Positions 10,401 to 18,483 of a DNA stretch of 64,000 bases are shown one piece after another. A program made the position numbers and the translations under genes. Under the pieces are notes generated by a model. The model saw only the letters and a program-made list of their open reading frames with translations, was not told the DNA's origin and did no database searches. Numbering within the stretch: position 1 is the stretch's first letter; the number at the start of each line of letters is the position of its first letter. The DNA is from Nostoc sp. TCL26-01 (GTDB lineage: Bacteria > Cyanobacteriota > Cyanobacteriia > Cyanobacteriales > Nostocaceae), in contig NZ_CP040300.1 of assembly GCF_013393945.1 (NCBI RefSeq), positions 1 through 64,000 on the forward strand, written 5' to 3'.

Positions 10401-13400
10401 GTTGGTTTTACCTTTAATCCCATACCTGATGCTGCTGGGTTACTGGGTGTGCGTTACAAGCCCAACTTTACACCAGATGCAGGTGTTTATGACAAGTTGG
10501 AAGTAGACTATACACCTTTAACAGTCCGTAGTAATGGTTCTACGGGACTGTATCTGTTTTCTGGCTTTACTTACAACCCCTCGCAGTATCGTCTCATTAC
10601 TAGAGATGGAACTACCTACCACTATGACCAGTACAAGGGACTTTTGGATGTTACTGACCGCAATAGTAACAAGCTAACTTACACTGATGCGGGAATTTTC
10701 AGTTCCACTGGTCAATCTATCACCTTCAAGCGGGATGCCCAAGGACGGATTACAGAGATTATCGATCCGACTGGTAAATCTGTGAAATATGGCTATGATG
10801 CCAAAGGCGACCTGATCAAGTTTACAGACTTTACCAACAACCCAACTCTATTTACTTACGATACTCAACTACCGCACTATCTCCGAGAAATTACAGACCC
10901 TCTAGGACGCAAAGGAACTCGAACTGAGTATGATAGCCAAGGGCGGATGGTTCGGCTAATTGATGCTGAAGGTAATGCTTTGGATCTCAGTTATGCAAAT
11001 GGTGCATCTTCTCAAACTATTAAAGACCCGTTAGGCAATAGTTTAACTCGCGTGTTTGATGTCCGGGGTAATGTTGTTCAAGAAGTTGATGCACTAGGCG
11101 GGATTACTAAACGCACCTTTGACAACAATAACAACGTCTTGAGTGAAACTGACCCCGAAGGTCATACCAAAGCTTACACTTACGACAGTCGCGGTAATAA
11201 ACTGACGGAAACTGATGGCGAAGGTAATGTTAAACGCTATACCTACAACGCTAATAACAAACTCCTTACAGAAACTGACCCGTTAGGCAATACCACCACC
11301 TACACCTATGATACGGGAGATAATCTGCTTAGTCGTAAGGATGGGTTGGGTAAGGTTACGACTTACAAGTATGATGGTCAAGGTAATCTCACCTCTGTAA
11401 TTGACCCAACTGGTAAACAGACTACCTTTGCTTACAACAAATACGGTAATCTGACTCAATTAATTGACCCGACTGATGCTAAAACTATCTTTACCTACGA
11501 TGGTAACGGCAGAGTTACTAGTACCACCGACGCATTAGGAAACATTACAAACTATACCTATGATGATCAAGGTCGCTTAATTGGTAAAGCCGATCCTGAA
11601 GGTAGCAGTTGTGGATGTGCGCGGGGTATTACCAAAACCGAATACAATGCTGCGGGTGAGAAAATCGCAGAAATTGACGCACTAGGACATCGTACTGAAT
11701 ACCGTTATAATGACCGGGGATTACTGATAGAAACTATCTTCCCCGATGCTACACCCAATGATTTAAGCGATAATCCCAGAACCAAGAGTGAGTATGATAA
11801 AGCAGACCGCTTAATTGCCAGCATCGACGAAGCAGGACGCAAAACACATTATGTCTACGATAAACTGGGGCGACGGATAGAAGTAATTTATCCCGATGCT
11901 ACACCCAACGATTTAAGCAATAACCCCAGAACTAAGACTGAATACGACAAAGCAGGGCGTGTGATTGCCGAAATTGACGAATTAGGCAACCGTACCGAGT
12001 TTGTATATGATAAAGCAGGTCGCCAACTCATTGTTCGCAATGCTTTGCGTTACGAAACCAAATATATCTATGATGCGGCGGGACGGCAGATTTCGATGAT
12101 CGATGCTTTTGGACATGAGACAGACTATACTTATGATGCCATTGGTCGCCTGTTAGAGACTAAATATGTTGATGGATCAAAGCAAAGCACGACTTATGAT
12201 GCACTAGGTAGAGTCATTGCTGAAACCGATCAAGCTGGCAATACTACCAGTTATGAATATGATGGCTTGGGACGGTTAAAGGCGGTAATTGATGCAATAA
12301 ATCAACGCACTGAATATAAATATGATGCTGTTGGTAACTTAGTAGAACAGAAAGACGCTAATGGTCACGTTACCAAGTTTGAATACGATAGCTTGCGTCG
12401 TCGCAAGGCAATGATTTTGCCTGACGGACAGCGCAATGAGACAATTCACAACACCATCGGTAACTTAATCCGCACCACCGACTTTAATGGTGCAACCACA
12501 ACCTATGGATATGATGCGCGTAATCGCCTGATTCAGAGATCCTACTCTGATGGAACACCTACAGAAACCTTCGCTTACACCCTCACCGGAGAATTAGCTA
12601 CTGTCACCGATAATCGAGGTGTGACAAGTTACAGTTATGATCAAAGAGATCGCCTCCTCTCCCGCACTGAACCCGATAGTCGCCAAATCAGCTACACCTA
12701 CGATTTAGCAAGTAACATTACCTCTGTAATTGTGCCTTCTGGTACAACCACTTACACTTATGACCCCCTAAACCGCCTAGCCACGGTCATAGATCCTGAT
12801 AAAGGTGTAACTCGCTATACTTACGATGCTGTGGGTAATTTAATTAAAACTGAATTCCCCAACAGAGTCACTGAAACCCAAACCTATAACACTCTCAACC
12901 GTCTCACCTATCTAGAAAACCGCAATCAAACAGGCGTTATTTCCAGCTATCTCTACACCTTGGATGCAGTGGGGAATCGGACAAAAGTAGAAGAAAATAA
13001 CGGGCGAATTGTGGAATATGCCTATGATAAACTCTACCGTTTAACTCAAGAGAAAATCACTGATGCAGTTGCGGGTAATAAGACAGTTACATACAAATTT
13101 GACCCCGTTGGTAATCGTTTAGAGAAAGTCGATTCCGTTGAAGGAAAAACTACTTATAATTATGATGCCAATGACCGACTGTTCAAAGAAATCCTCGGCA
13201 GTGATGTTACTGGTTACAAATATGATAAACAGGGTAATCTCACAGCTAAGATTGAAAATGGAGTCACCAAAGCAACTTATCAATGGAATGCCAAAGGGGA
13301 ATTAGTTGCTGTTGAAACTACAGAGAATGGCGTAACGGGGCGAGTAGAGTTTGAATATGATCATGAAGGTATTCGAGTAGCGATTAAAACTGATGGTGAA

Positions 13401-14168
13401 GAAACTCGCTTTTTAATTGATAATAATCAACAGCAATATGCTCAGGTAATTGAGGAATATAAAGCTAATGGCGCGGTTGATGCGTCTTATGTACATGGAT
13501 GGGATTTGATTTCTCAAGAGCGAGGCAATGAGCGCATTTACTATCAGGTTGATGGGTTGAGAAGTACGCGCCAATTAACGGACGTTAATGGAGTGACTAC
13601 CAATGAATATTTCTATGATGCTTATGGACAATTAATCCATAAATTTGAGAATGACACAAATAACTATCTGTTTGCAGGTGAGCAGTTTGATAAAACAGTA
13701 GATGGATATTATTTACGTGCTAGGTATTATGATCAGATAAATGGAAGATTTGTTTCGACTGATCCTTTTGAGGGCTTTCTTTTTGCACCAATAAGCTTGC
13801 AAGATTATTTATACAGCAATGATAATCCTATCAATTTTATTGATCCGAGTGGAGAACTTTCAATCTTAGAATACGCTTTATTGAGTGGTACTATTTCTGG
13901 TGTTATAACAGCAGCACCAACTGTTATATGTGAAGCTGTTATAGATGAGTTTTCCTTGGAAACTTTTACTAAAAAGTCTGTTATTATTGCTTTTGCAGAA
14001 GGATTTATTTTAGGTGCTTTTCCTGTTGTTACATTTGGTGCTATTTCAAAAATTCTTGTTAAAACAAAGATGTTTATTCCTAACAAGTTACCACCTCTCA
14101 TACCACCTGATGTTCAACCTAAAAATCCTATTCGTATAGCTCTGAGATGCGGACTTTCCAGCCTGTAG
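7467..14168 (+). CDS. C-terminal part of the giant surface protein: putative-Ig repeats plus Rhs/YD-repeat shell
   Basis: 2233 codons from an arbitrary GTG inside the IS end; really the 3' half of the gene starting at position 1. It begins with six or more putative-Ig repeats (pattern Y-x-V-x-A-x-DP-x-GD ... GLIxWTP), then an Rhs-entry segment (IEIQRRYDSLDAKFSGDFGY) near 10.2 kb, about 40 YD repeats (G-x-x-x-x-x-YDxxG-R/N), and the Rhs core motif near 13.7 kb (GYYLRARYYDQINGRF, then DPSGE). After DPSGE only about 100 residues remain, partly hydrophobic, with no toxin domain I can recognise. Rhs proteins usually carry a variable toxin tip here; this one looks truncated or replaced. Without its N-terminal half this part is probably not expressed. 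Confidence 0.85.
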   Translation: MDAPTGTNPRSLDINVDLFGITELHTLLNTFWGQSGPNSYTSLEFFGSDGAYYQKNLIGNVDIRDYNQWVWTNNINGTTTVEVVNLPIGDYNTPDRLDKQTVLLPDDFRDEKLERIRLNDNGATSFQRIALSGLTVKTASPVINTVVVGTPFQYRFKAQDAEGDRLSYTIKSGAAEATFNPDTGLFNWTPNQSQLGEQQFQIVVSDGKLEDEFLFSLYIIDKSASSSNSLPIITSTPRDRIRLGSDYYYIAEVTDPDGDPITFSLDNAPTGMTVDREGIVRWTPTAAQFGANSVTLKVSDGRGTPVTQTFTINVTSQNSNQAPSIDSKAPLVATANRQYQYNIVTSDPDGDPVVLNLNQAPQGMSIDSLSGKLRWTPRVDQIGNTEVIVEAFDGQGGLTQQKFTITVRGANLPPTIISTPPTIGVLNKVYTYQVKATDPENDPLTYSLINNPPVGMTIDAKTGLIQWTPSKLGEQKIEILVNDGQGGVNIQTFRLQVLDKAPNLLPTITSKPVVGVTPGVEYQYDVDATDPEGTAIAYSLQNKPEGMTIDSQTGLIKWQTTSALQGEFPVIVVATDAAGGRAIQSFKVQVAANNAPVIISTPVTNITQGQDYRYDIQATDANGDRLTYTLVNAPQGITLDTFGRLDWKPNNLGKYPIAIKVEDGRGGVATQAFDLTVTTDTQAPIINLGNNGNLFKPGDTLKLQVSATDNVGVESLNLTFNSSPLVLNPGQFIAGNIQTATVTLNQSGVFDILAQAKDAAGNIGTKSLQVRVFAPTDNQAPVVIIDTARFQATGGLITSLTDLVGTVTDDNLEFYRVEYAPVSLIDLNNLGDFDPDYITIAQGDSNKVNAVLGQIDPTVLRNDSYFFRVIARDVNGLINSQGVVLSVSSENKPGRFALTFTDLSIPLTGIPIEIQRRYDSLDAKFSGDFGYGWSLGFQDAQIQEASSTGVDLSRDDFFGGNSFTVGTRVTLTTPDGRRVGFTFNPIPDAAGLLGVRYKPNFTPDAGVYDKLEVDYTPLTVRSNGSTGLYLFSGFTYNPSQYRLITRDGTTYHYDQYKGLLDVTDRNSNKLTYTDAGIFSSTGQSITFKRDAQGRITEIIDPTGKSVKYGYDAKGDLIKFTDFTNNPTLFTYDTQLPHYLREITDPLGRKGTRTEYDSQGRMVRLIDAEGNALDLSYANGASSQTIKDPLGNSLTRVFDVRGNVVQEVDALGGITKRTFDNNNNVLSETDPEGHTKAYTYDSRGNKLTETDGEGNVKRYTYNANNKLLTETDPLGNTTTYTYDTGDNLLSRKDGLGKVTTYKYDGQGNLTSVIDPTGKQTTFAYNKYGNLTQLIDPTDAKTIFTYDGNGRVTSTTDALGNITNYTYDDQGRLIGKADPEGSSCGCARGITKTEYNAAGEKIAEIDALGHRTEYRYNDRGLLIETIFPDATPNDLSDNPRTKSEYDKADRLIASIDEAGRKTHYVYDKLGRRIEVIYPDATPNDLSNNPRTKTEYDKAGRVIAEIDELGNRTEFVYDKAGRQLIVRNALRYETKYIYDAAGRQISMIDAFGHETDYTYDAIGRLLETKYVDGSKQSTTYDALGRVIAETDQAGNTTSYEYDGLGRLKAVIDAINQRTEYKYDAVGNLVEQKDANGHVTKFEYDSLRRRKAMILPDGQRNETIHNTIGNLIRTTDFNGATTTYGYDARNRLIQRSYSDGTPTETFAYTLTGELATVTDNRGVTSYSYDQRDRLLSRTEPDSRQISYTYDLASNITSVIVPSGTTTYTYDPLNRLATVIDPDKGVTRYTYDAVGNLIKTEFPNRVTETQTYNTLNRLTYLENRNQTGVISSYLYTLDAVGNRTKVEENNGRIVEYAYDKLYRLTQEKITDAVAGNKTVTYKFDPVGNRLEKVDSVEGKTTYNYDANDRLFKEILGSDVTGYKYDKQGNLTAKIENGVTKATYQWNAKGELVAVETTENGVTGRVEFEYDHEGIRVAIKTDGEETRFLIDNNQQQYAQVIEEYKANGAVDASYVHGWDLISQERGNERIYYQVDGLRSTRQLTDVNGVTTNEYFYDAYGQLIHKFENDTNNYLFAGEQFDKTVDGYYLRARYYDQINGRFVSTDPFEGFLFAPISLQDYLYSNDNPINFIDPSGELSILEYALLSGTISGVITAAPTVICEAVIDEFSLETFTKKSVIIAFAEGFILGAFPVVTFGAISKILVKTKMFIPNKLPPLIPPDVQPKNPIRIALRCGLSSL

Positions 14169-14909
14169 TGCGATCGCTCGATCTTGTAGGGTGCGTTAGG
14201 TGGCGATAATCTCTGAGAAAAAGCCAAAATTCCTCATTCACCGTAACGCACCTTGACATTAACCTCTTGCATAATTGTTTTCTTGTCTCACGCAAAGGCG
14301 AGGCAGCGCGGTCTTCTCTTCGAGACGCTGACGCGAAGGGGGTTTTCCCCATGAGCGACTGCCGTCGCAAAGACGCAAAGAAGAACGCGAAAATAACGAC
14401 TTTTGCAAGAGGTCTATTGAATATTATCGGTGGTTTATGCGATCGCCTGTATTTAACTAGAGTGCGATCGCTATTATAACTTTGTGGAGAATGGGAGCGA
14501 TCGCCCTTCACTTAATTTAGAGAATAGCAGGCGATCGCATCAAAGAAACCTAAATTATGGTAATTGAATTTTATCTGTGGTTTGTGCGATCGCTCACTCA
14601 CCGCATACCAATTAATCAAGTATGTTAGTGTTAACTTACCGTAGGCGATCGCCCTTCACTTAATTTTAAAAATACTAGGCGATCGCATCAAAGATACCTA
14701 AATAATGGTAATTGAATTTTATCTGTGGTTTGTGCGTAGACGCTCTTAGCGGCTTGTCGTTCGCGGTAGCGTCTCTGAAAGAGAAGACATCGCTCACCCT
14801 ACACCAATTCGGAAAGTGCGTTAGTGTTAGCTTAGTGTAGGCGATGAGAGCGGCGGGCTGCGCCTACGCTTGTAGGTTGCGTTAATGAAACAGTTATACA
14901 ATTGAGGTA
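14169..14909. repeat. Gene-free stretch of HIP1-rich dispersed repeats
   Basis: No convincing gene. At least nine HIP1 octamers occur. Two tandem copies of one unit begin at about 14530 and 14677 (GGCGATCGCATCAAAGA, then a conserved 'taaattatggtaattgaa' stretch), and the closing part of the unit (GTGCGTTAGTGTTAGCTTA and 'gcgggctgcgcctacgc') ends near 14872. Related copies lie at 15.62-15.71, 15.86-15.94 and 17.32-17.46 kb. Blocks such as 'cgttcgcggtagcgtct' (14758-14776) belong to a second dispersed family also seen near 25.46 and 34.58 kb. Confidence 0.8.
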
Positions 14910-15161
14910 ATGATACTTTCTAAGCACACATTTATGGAACAATTACAATTAATAGTTCGAGTGGCTGATAAAGAGAAAGCAGAGATGTTGACAAAGATTC
15001 TTACATCTTTAGATTTTGTCAACTCTGTAGAACTAGTGGAACATAAGCCAACTATATCTGATGATGAGCAAGATTTTTTCTCTTTAGCAGGACTATGGGA
15101 AAATCGAGATATTACTACTGAGTCTATTCGTCAACAAGCATGGATGGAAGATGTTCAATGA
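14910..15161 (+). CDS. Probable antitoxin of a VapBC-type pair
   Basis: An 83-residue acidic protein whose last third (FFSLAGLWENRDITTESIRQ) matches the pattern of short cyanobacterial antitoxins encoded just before PIN-domain toxins. Its stop overlaps the start of the PIN gene (ATGA), as expected for translational coupling. GAGG lies only 2 nt before the ATG at 14910; the ATG at 14934 (MEQLQLIVRVADKEKAEML) is a plausible alternative and would start nearer to the conserved part. The role is inferred from position and length. Confidence 0.7.
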   Translation: MILSKHTFMEQLQLIVRVADKEKAEMLTKILTSLDFVNSVELVEHKPTISDDEQDFFSLAGLWENRDITTESIRQQAWMEDVQ

Positions 15162-15547
15162 TTTTATGTGATACCAATATTCTCATAGAATTTTATAAGA
15201 ATAATCCAAATATTATTGCTGAACTTCGTAGTATTGGACTTAATCAATTAGCCATTAGTACCATTACTCAAGCTGAATTATATTATGGTGCTATTAATAA
15301 AATCGAATTACAAAAAATTAAGAAACATTTAGAATTGCTACATATTTTCGCTGTAGATGTCATTGTATGTAATAAATTCATTGAATTAATGGAAACTTAC
15401 TCATTAAGTCATAAATTAAGTATTCCCGATGCTTTAATTGCTGCAACAGCATTAATTCATAATATTGATTTGTATACCTTGAATATTAAAGATTTCCGCT
15501 TTATTAAAGGTTTAAATTTCTATAAGTACAATCGCCCTATCTTATAG
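15158..15547 (+). CDS. PIN-domain ribonuclease toxin, VapC-like
   Basis: About 129 residues from the ATG at 15158, which overlaps the antitoxin stop. PIN features are visible: the N-terminal aspartate in ILCDTNILIEF, the glutamate in TQAELYYGA, and C-terminal aspartates in SIPDALIAATA and LNIKDF. VapC toxins cut RNA, often initiator tRNA, and are held inactive by the partner. An in-frame upstream ATG at 15140 exists but would lie inside the antitoxin gene. The pair is bracketed by dispersed repeats. Confidence 0.85.
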   Translation: MILCDTNILIEFYKNNPNIIAELRSIGLNQLAISTITQAELYYGAINKIELQKIKKHLELLHIFAVDVIVCNKFIELMETYSLSHKLSIPDALIAATALIHNIDLYTLNIKDFRFIKGLNFYKYNRPIL

Positions 15548-15944
15548 AGTGCATTAAGTAGCGATAATTTCTGACAAAAAACCAAAATTCATCATTCACC
15601 ATAAAACACGTTTCCACTGAATTTTATCGGTGTAACCTGCAATACACCAATTTAGAAAGAGCGTTAGTGTTAGCTTATCGTAGGCGATGCCTGTGGCGGG
15701 CTGCGCCGGAGCTATTATAAGTACCTGTACAAAATTAATTTCCTATGTTGAAATTCTGTATCCATTACTGGATAAGGAACACAGGCAAATGAAATGTGCA
15801 ATTTATTTTGCATGACTACTTAACGTTATGGAGAATGGGAGCGTTGGGCTATGCCCCGCCGTAGGCATCGCTCATCCACCCTACACTAATTCAAAAAGTG
15901 CGTTAATGTTAGCTTATTGTAGGCGATGCTTGCGGGAGGCTACG
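15548..15944. repeat. Gene-free stretch with two copies of the dispersed repeat
   Basis: Contains degenerate copies at about 15617-15710 and 15862-15944 of the unit whose end reads 'gcgttagtgttagctta(t/c)(c)gtaggcgatgcc'. The second copy is interrupted at 15944/16432 by the mini-transposon; joining the two sides restores a normal repeat end (GGAGGCTACG followed by CCTAAGCC). Short open frames here have no recognisable content. Confidence 0.75.
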
Positions 15945-16426
15945 TGTGATTTGAACGATAATTTAGCCAAACGGTCACGAAATACTTCACTCTGTACTAG
16001 GACAACATATAGTTCAAAGCTATAAATGGAGTTCAAAAAAACTCAAAACTTAATTACAGCAAGAAACATGGTCTTATAGTTCATTTGTACCGTGCCGCGA
16101 TGAGAGAGAAATAAAAATTCAGATTTCAGGCGATCACTTTATCACCCAATTTTTGGCTAAACATATTTTTGAACCATATTGTGGGTATTTTGAACCAAGT
16201 TTTGACCGAAAGTTCATAATTTAAGGGTTAAATTAGTGTGTCTTGCTCTGCGTTTTTTCCAAATCCCAAAATCAAACTTTTGGTTGTATTATGATTCACA
16301 TTTAAAACACGCGGACATAATTTGATTCATAAAGTTAGGTTGGTGATTGGCTCAAAACCTTGAAATTACGTTAATTTTTGGTCACGCTATGGTTCAAAAT
16401 TTGGTCATGCGGGGGGTAAAATCACA
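15945..16426. mobile_element. 482-bp non-autonomous element with TGT...ACA ends and 5-bp duplication
   Basis: Ends are TGTGATTT and AAATCACA. CTACG directly precedes the left end (15940-15944) and directly follows the right end (16427-16431), a 5-bp target duplication. Inside are repeated motifs near both ends: GGTCACG (about 15973 and 16380), GGTCATG (about 16403), TTTAGCCAAA-like sites, and several GTTCAAA / TTGAACC copies, as if several transposase-binding sites were present. TGT/ACA ends, 5-bp duplications and multiple subterminal sites are typical of Tn7/Tn5053-type (TnsB/TniA) transposons. No gene is present; it would need a transposase in trans. The family assignment is inference. Confidence 0.6.
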
Positions 16427-16503
16427 CTACGCCTAAGCCATGATCAGCTTGTGGATGAACAATAGCCAACTGCTTAAAGATTGCGCCAATTTCAGGAATT
16501 TTT

Positions 16504-16701
16504 TTAAAGTTTTTCTTCGCCATTAGCACTAGGTGAATCAAGGGGAGGAATTTGTTCGGCGGTTAAAGTAACAACTTGACCATTCTCCCAAATGCTAATA
16601 GATTCTCCTAAACGGCGGTGTCTTTCAATAGCTTGAGAAATAGCGAGTTTAATACCCGCGTCGATTTGTGTAGATAATTTTGCGGGAATTGGCTTATTCA
16701 T
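16504..16701 (-). CDS. Small protein coupled to a zeta-like toxin, possible antitoxin
   Basis: 65 residues (MNKPIPAKLSTQIDAGIKLA...). Its ATG overlaps the last 8 nt of the upstream kinase gene, so the two are co-translated. The sequence has a charged helix (AIERHRRLGESISIWENGQVV) and an acidic tail. I do not recognise a family; the position after a zeta-like kinase suggests a role as its antidote or partner, but the toxin-first order is unusual for classical epsilon-zeta systems. Confidence 0.65.
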   Translation of the reverse strand: MNKPIPAKLSTQIDAGIKLAISQAIERHRRLGESISIWENGQVVTLTAEQIPPLDSPSANGEEKL

Positions 16702-17269
16702 AGGTATTAGTATTGATTTGACTCCATAGTTGGGGTTGATAAATTATCGGTTCTTCATTTAAAGGGCGTTCAGCTATTATCTGCAAAATCGGATGAGAGT
16801 TATCGTAAACAATCCAGCGATCGCACAATGGTAAGTATAATTCAATTAAGTTCTTTCTTCCCCGTTCGTAGCGACGGCGGATAGTATCTTCAGGGATGTT
16901 ATGACCGCCACTTTCTACACGTCTTTTTACCCGTGCGATGGCTAATTCAGGGCTTTGTAACCAAAAGTAAATTAAATTGATAATATAACCTTTGATTTGA
17001 CATTCTCTCAAGAATCGGGCGAAGTTACGAGCCGCTAATGTGGTTTCAAAAGCAAAATCAGCTTCAGTATTCACTAGAGTTTCTAGTCTTTCTAACATTA
17101 ATCTTCCGGCTTGAATAGCGACAGATTCCGGGTTAAAAGGAGAAAGTCCGGCTGCTATTTCATCAGCATTGACATATTCAAATACTTCTAGAAAGTAGGG
17201 AAGGATTTGCATAGCGGCGGTAGTTTTACCAGAACCGTTTGCACCACCGATAATGTACAAATTGGGCAT
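16694..17269 (-). CDS. Zeta-toxin-like P-loop kinase
   Basis: 191 residues with an N-terminal Walker A motif (GGANGSGKTT, residues 8-17), then NADEIAAGLSP and the FETTLAARNFARF segment characteristic of the zeta-toxin/AAA kinase group, and a basic stretch IARVKRRVESGGHNIPEDTI typical of this family. Zeta toxins phosphorylate UDP-N-acetylglucosamine and block wall synthesis; whether this short cyanobacterial member does so is not shown. It precedes and overlaps a 65-residue gene on the same strand, which fits an addiction-type pair. Confidence 0.8.
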   Translation of the reverse strand: MPNLYIIGGANGSGKTTAAMQILPYFLEVFEYVNADEIAAGLSPFNPESVAIQAGRLMLERLETLVNTEADFAFETTLAARNFARFLRECQIKGYIINLIYFWLQSPELAIARVKRRVESGGHNIPEDTIRRRYERGRKNLIELYLPLCDRWIVYDNSHPILQIIAERPLNEEPIIYQPQLWSQINTNTYE

Positions 17270-17316
17270 TATTATAATGGTAATACTAATTGTCTAGTTG
17301 CTTGAGAGTAACACCA

Positions 17317-17460
17317 AAAATACTAGGCGATCGCATCAAAGCTACCTAAATTATGGTAATTAAATTCTATCTGTGGGTTGTGCGATATATGAGTTTAGAA
17401 AGAGCGTTAGTGTTAGCTTACCGTAGGCGATGCCTGCGGCGATCTGCGCCTACGCCACTT
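17317..17460. repeat. Full copy of the dispersed HIP1-containing repeat
   Basis: Begins with 'aatactaggcgatcgcatca', runs through the 'taaattatggtaatt' block and ends with 'gcgttagtgttagcttac' and 'ctgcgcctacgcc'. It matches the 14.53-14.87 kb copies and lies between two toxin-antitoxin modules. Confidence 0.8.
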
Positions 17461-17520
17461 TCAATCCGGTACTTCTGCCGATTCATTTACAATTAAAGAG
17501 CATAAACCAAAAAAAACGTT

Positions 17521-17895
17521 ATGAATTCCTTTTCATCTGCAACATCACCAAACAGAAGCCAAGAGAATAACGAAGTCCTAGTAAATGTTATTGTCAAGCA
17601 ACAAGCTGATGGTAGAACAATGGCTATTGTACCAGGATTACCCGAACTACAAGTAGAAGCAAGCGATCGCACAACAGCATTAGCTCAAATTCAGCAACGC
17701 TTAGAAAGCCATCTAGCTGGTGCAGAAATTGTTTCTTTATCTGTAAAATTGCCATCTCATGAACAAAAAAACCCCTGGTTAGCAATGGCTGGAGTTTTTA
17801 AAGATGACCCACAATTTGAGCAAATGCTTGCAGCCATAGAAAACTATCGACAAGAAGTAGATAAATCTACAGAAGATACTTTTCCGCAAGAGTAA
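17521..17895 (+). CDS. Probable antitoxin upstream of a PIN toxin
   Basis: 124 residues. The central part (ALAQIQQRLESHLAGAEIVSL) and the segment KNPWLAMAGVFKDDPQFEQM are of the kind found in cyanobacterial antitoxins paired with PIN toxins: an N-terminal domain resembling a HicB-like beta fold, then an acidic tail. It ends 27 nt before the next ATG. No strong ribosome-binding site is visible before its start. The function is inferred from the neighbour. Confidence 0.7.
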   Translation: MNSFSSATSPNRSQENNEVLVNVIVKQQADGRTMAIVPGLPELQVEASDRTTALAQIQQRLESHLAGAEIVSLSVKLPSHEQKNPWLAMAGVFKDDPQFEQMLAAIENYRQEVDKSTEDTFPQE

Positions 17896-17922
17896 GAGCA
17901 TACTTGCATAGGTAAAAATTAG

Positions 17923-18345
17923 ATGACAAAATGGGTACTTGATACTGACCATGTTTCACTAATACAACGAGGTCATCCAGTAGTGGTTAGTAAAGTAAGT
18001 GCTGTCAATCCTGCGGAAATTGCAGTCACAGTAATAACTATTGTTGAGCAAATGTATGGGCGTTTAGATGTAATTAACCGCGCAAAATCAAAACAAGAAT
18101 TAGTTACAGCTTATGCTTTATTAAAAGAAACATTTAATCTGTTAAGTCAAGCTAATATTCTTGATTTCAATGGAGCTGCATTTGATACTTGTAACGAATT
18201 ATTAAAACAAAAAATTCGTGTTGGTACACAAGATTTAAGAATTGCAGCTATTGCTCTTTCTTTAAATGCTACAATTGTGACGCGCAACTTTAAAGATTTT
18301 CAAAAAATTCCTAATTTGAAAATTGTGGATTGGTCAGTTCCTTAA
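17923..18345 (+). CDS. PIN-domain ribonuclease toxin, VapC-like
   Basis: 140 residues with the PIN acidic set: D7 and D9 in WVLDTDHVSLIQRG, E in TIVEQMYGR, D in GTQDLRIAAIAL and D in TRNFKDFQKI. The variant 'DTDHxSL' start is usual in a VapC branch frequent in cyanobacteria. Expected activity is site-specific RNA cleavage, neutralised by the upstream 124-residue protein. Third toxin gene within 3.2 kb. Confidence 0.87.
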   Translation: MTKWVLDTDHVSLIQRGHPVVVSKVSAVNPAEIAVTVITIVEQMYGRLDVINRAKSKQELVTAYALLKETFNLLSQANILDFNGAAFDTCNELLKQKIRVGTQDLRIAAIALSLNATIVTRNFKDFQKIPNLKIVDWSVP

Positions 18346-18483
18346 AATTTGTAAATTAATTAGGTTGGTGAGATAATTGTATAAATCGCTATTTTTTACA
18401 GGCATCACCCTTCACTTATTTAATAATATCAGGCGATAGCCTCCAGTCGTTCGGAAACTATCGCCAAAGATAGCAAGAGGTTA

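Noticed and set aside
14128..14511. 127-codon minus-strand reading frame
   Set aside because: Runs through HIP1 repeats and the Rhs gene end; composition is that of repeats.
15828..16025. 65-codon plus-strand reading frame
   Set aside because: Made of a dispersed repeat and the left end of the mini-transposon.
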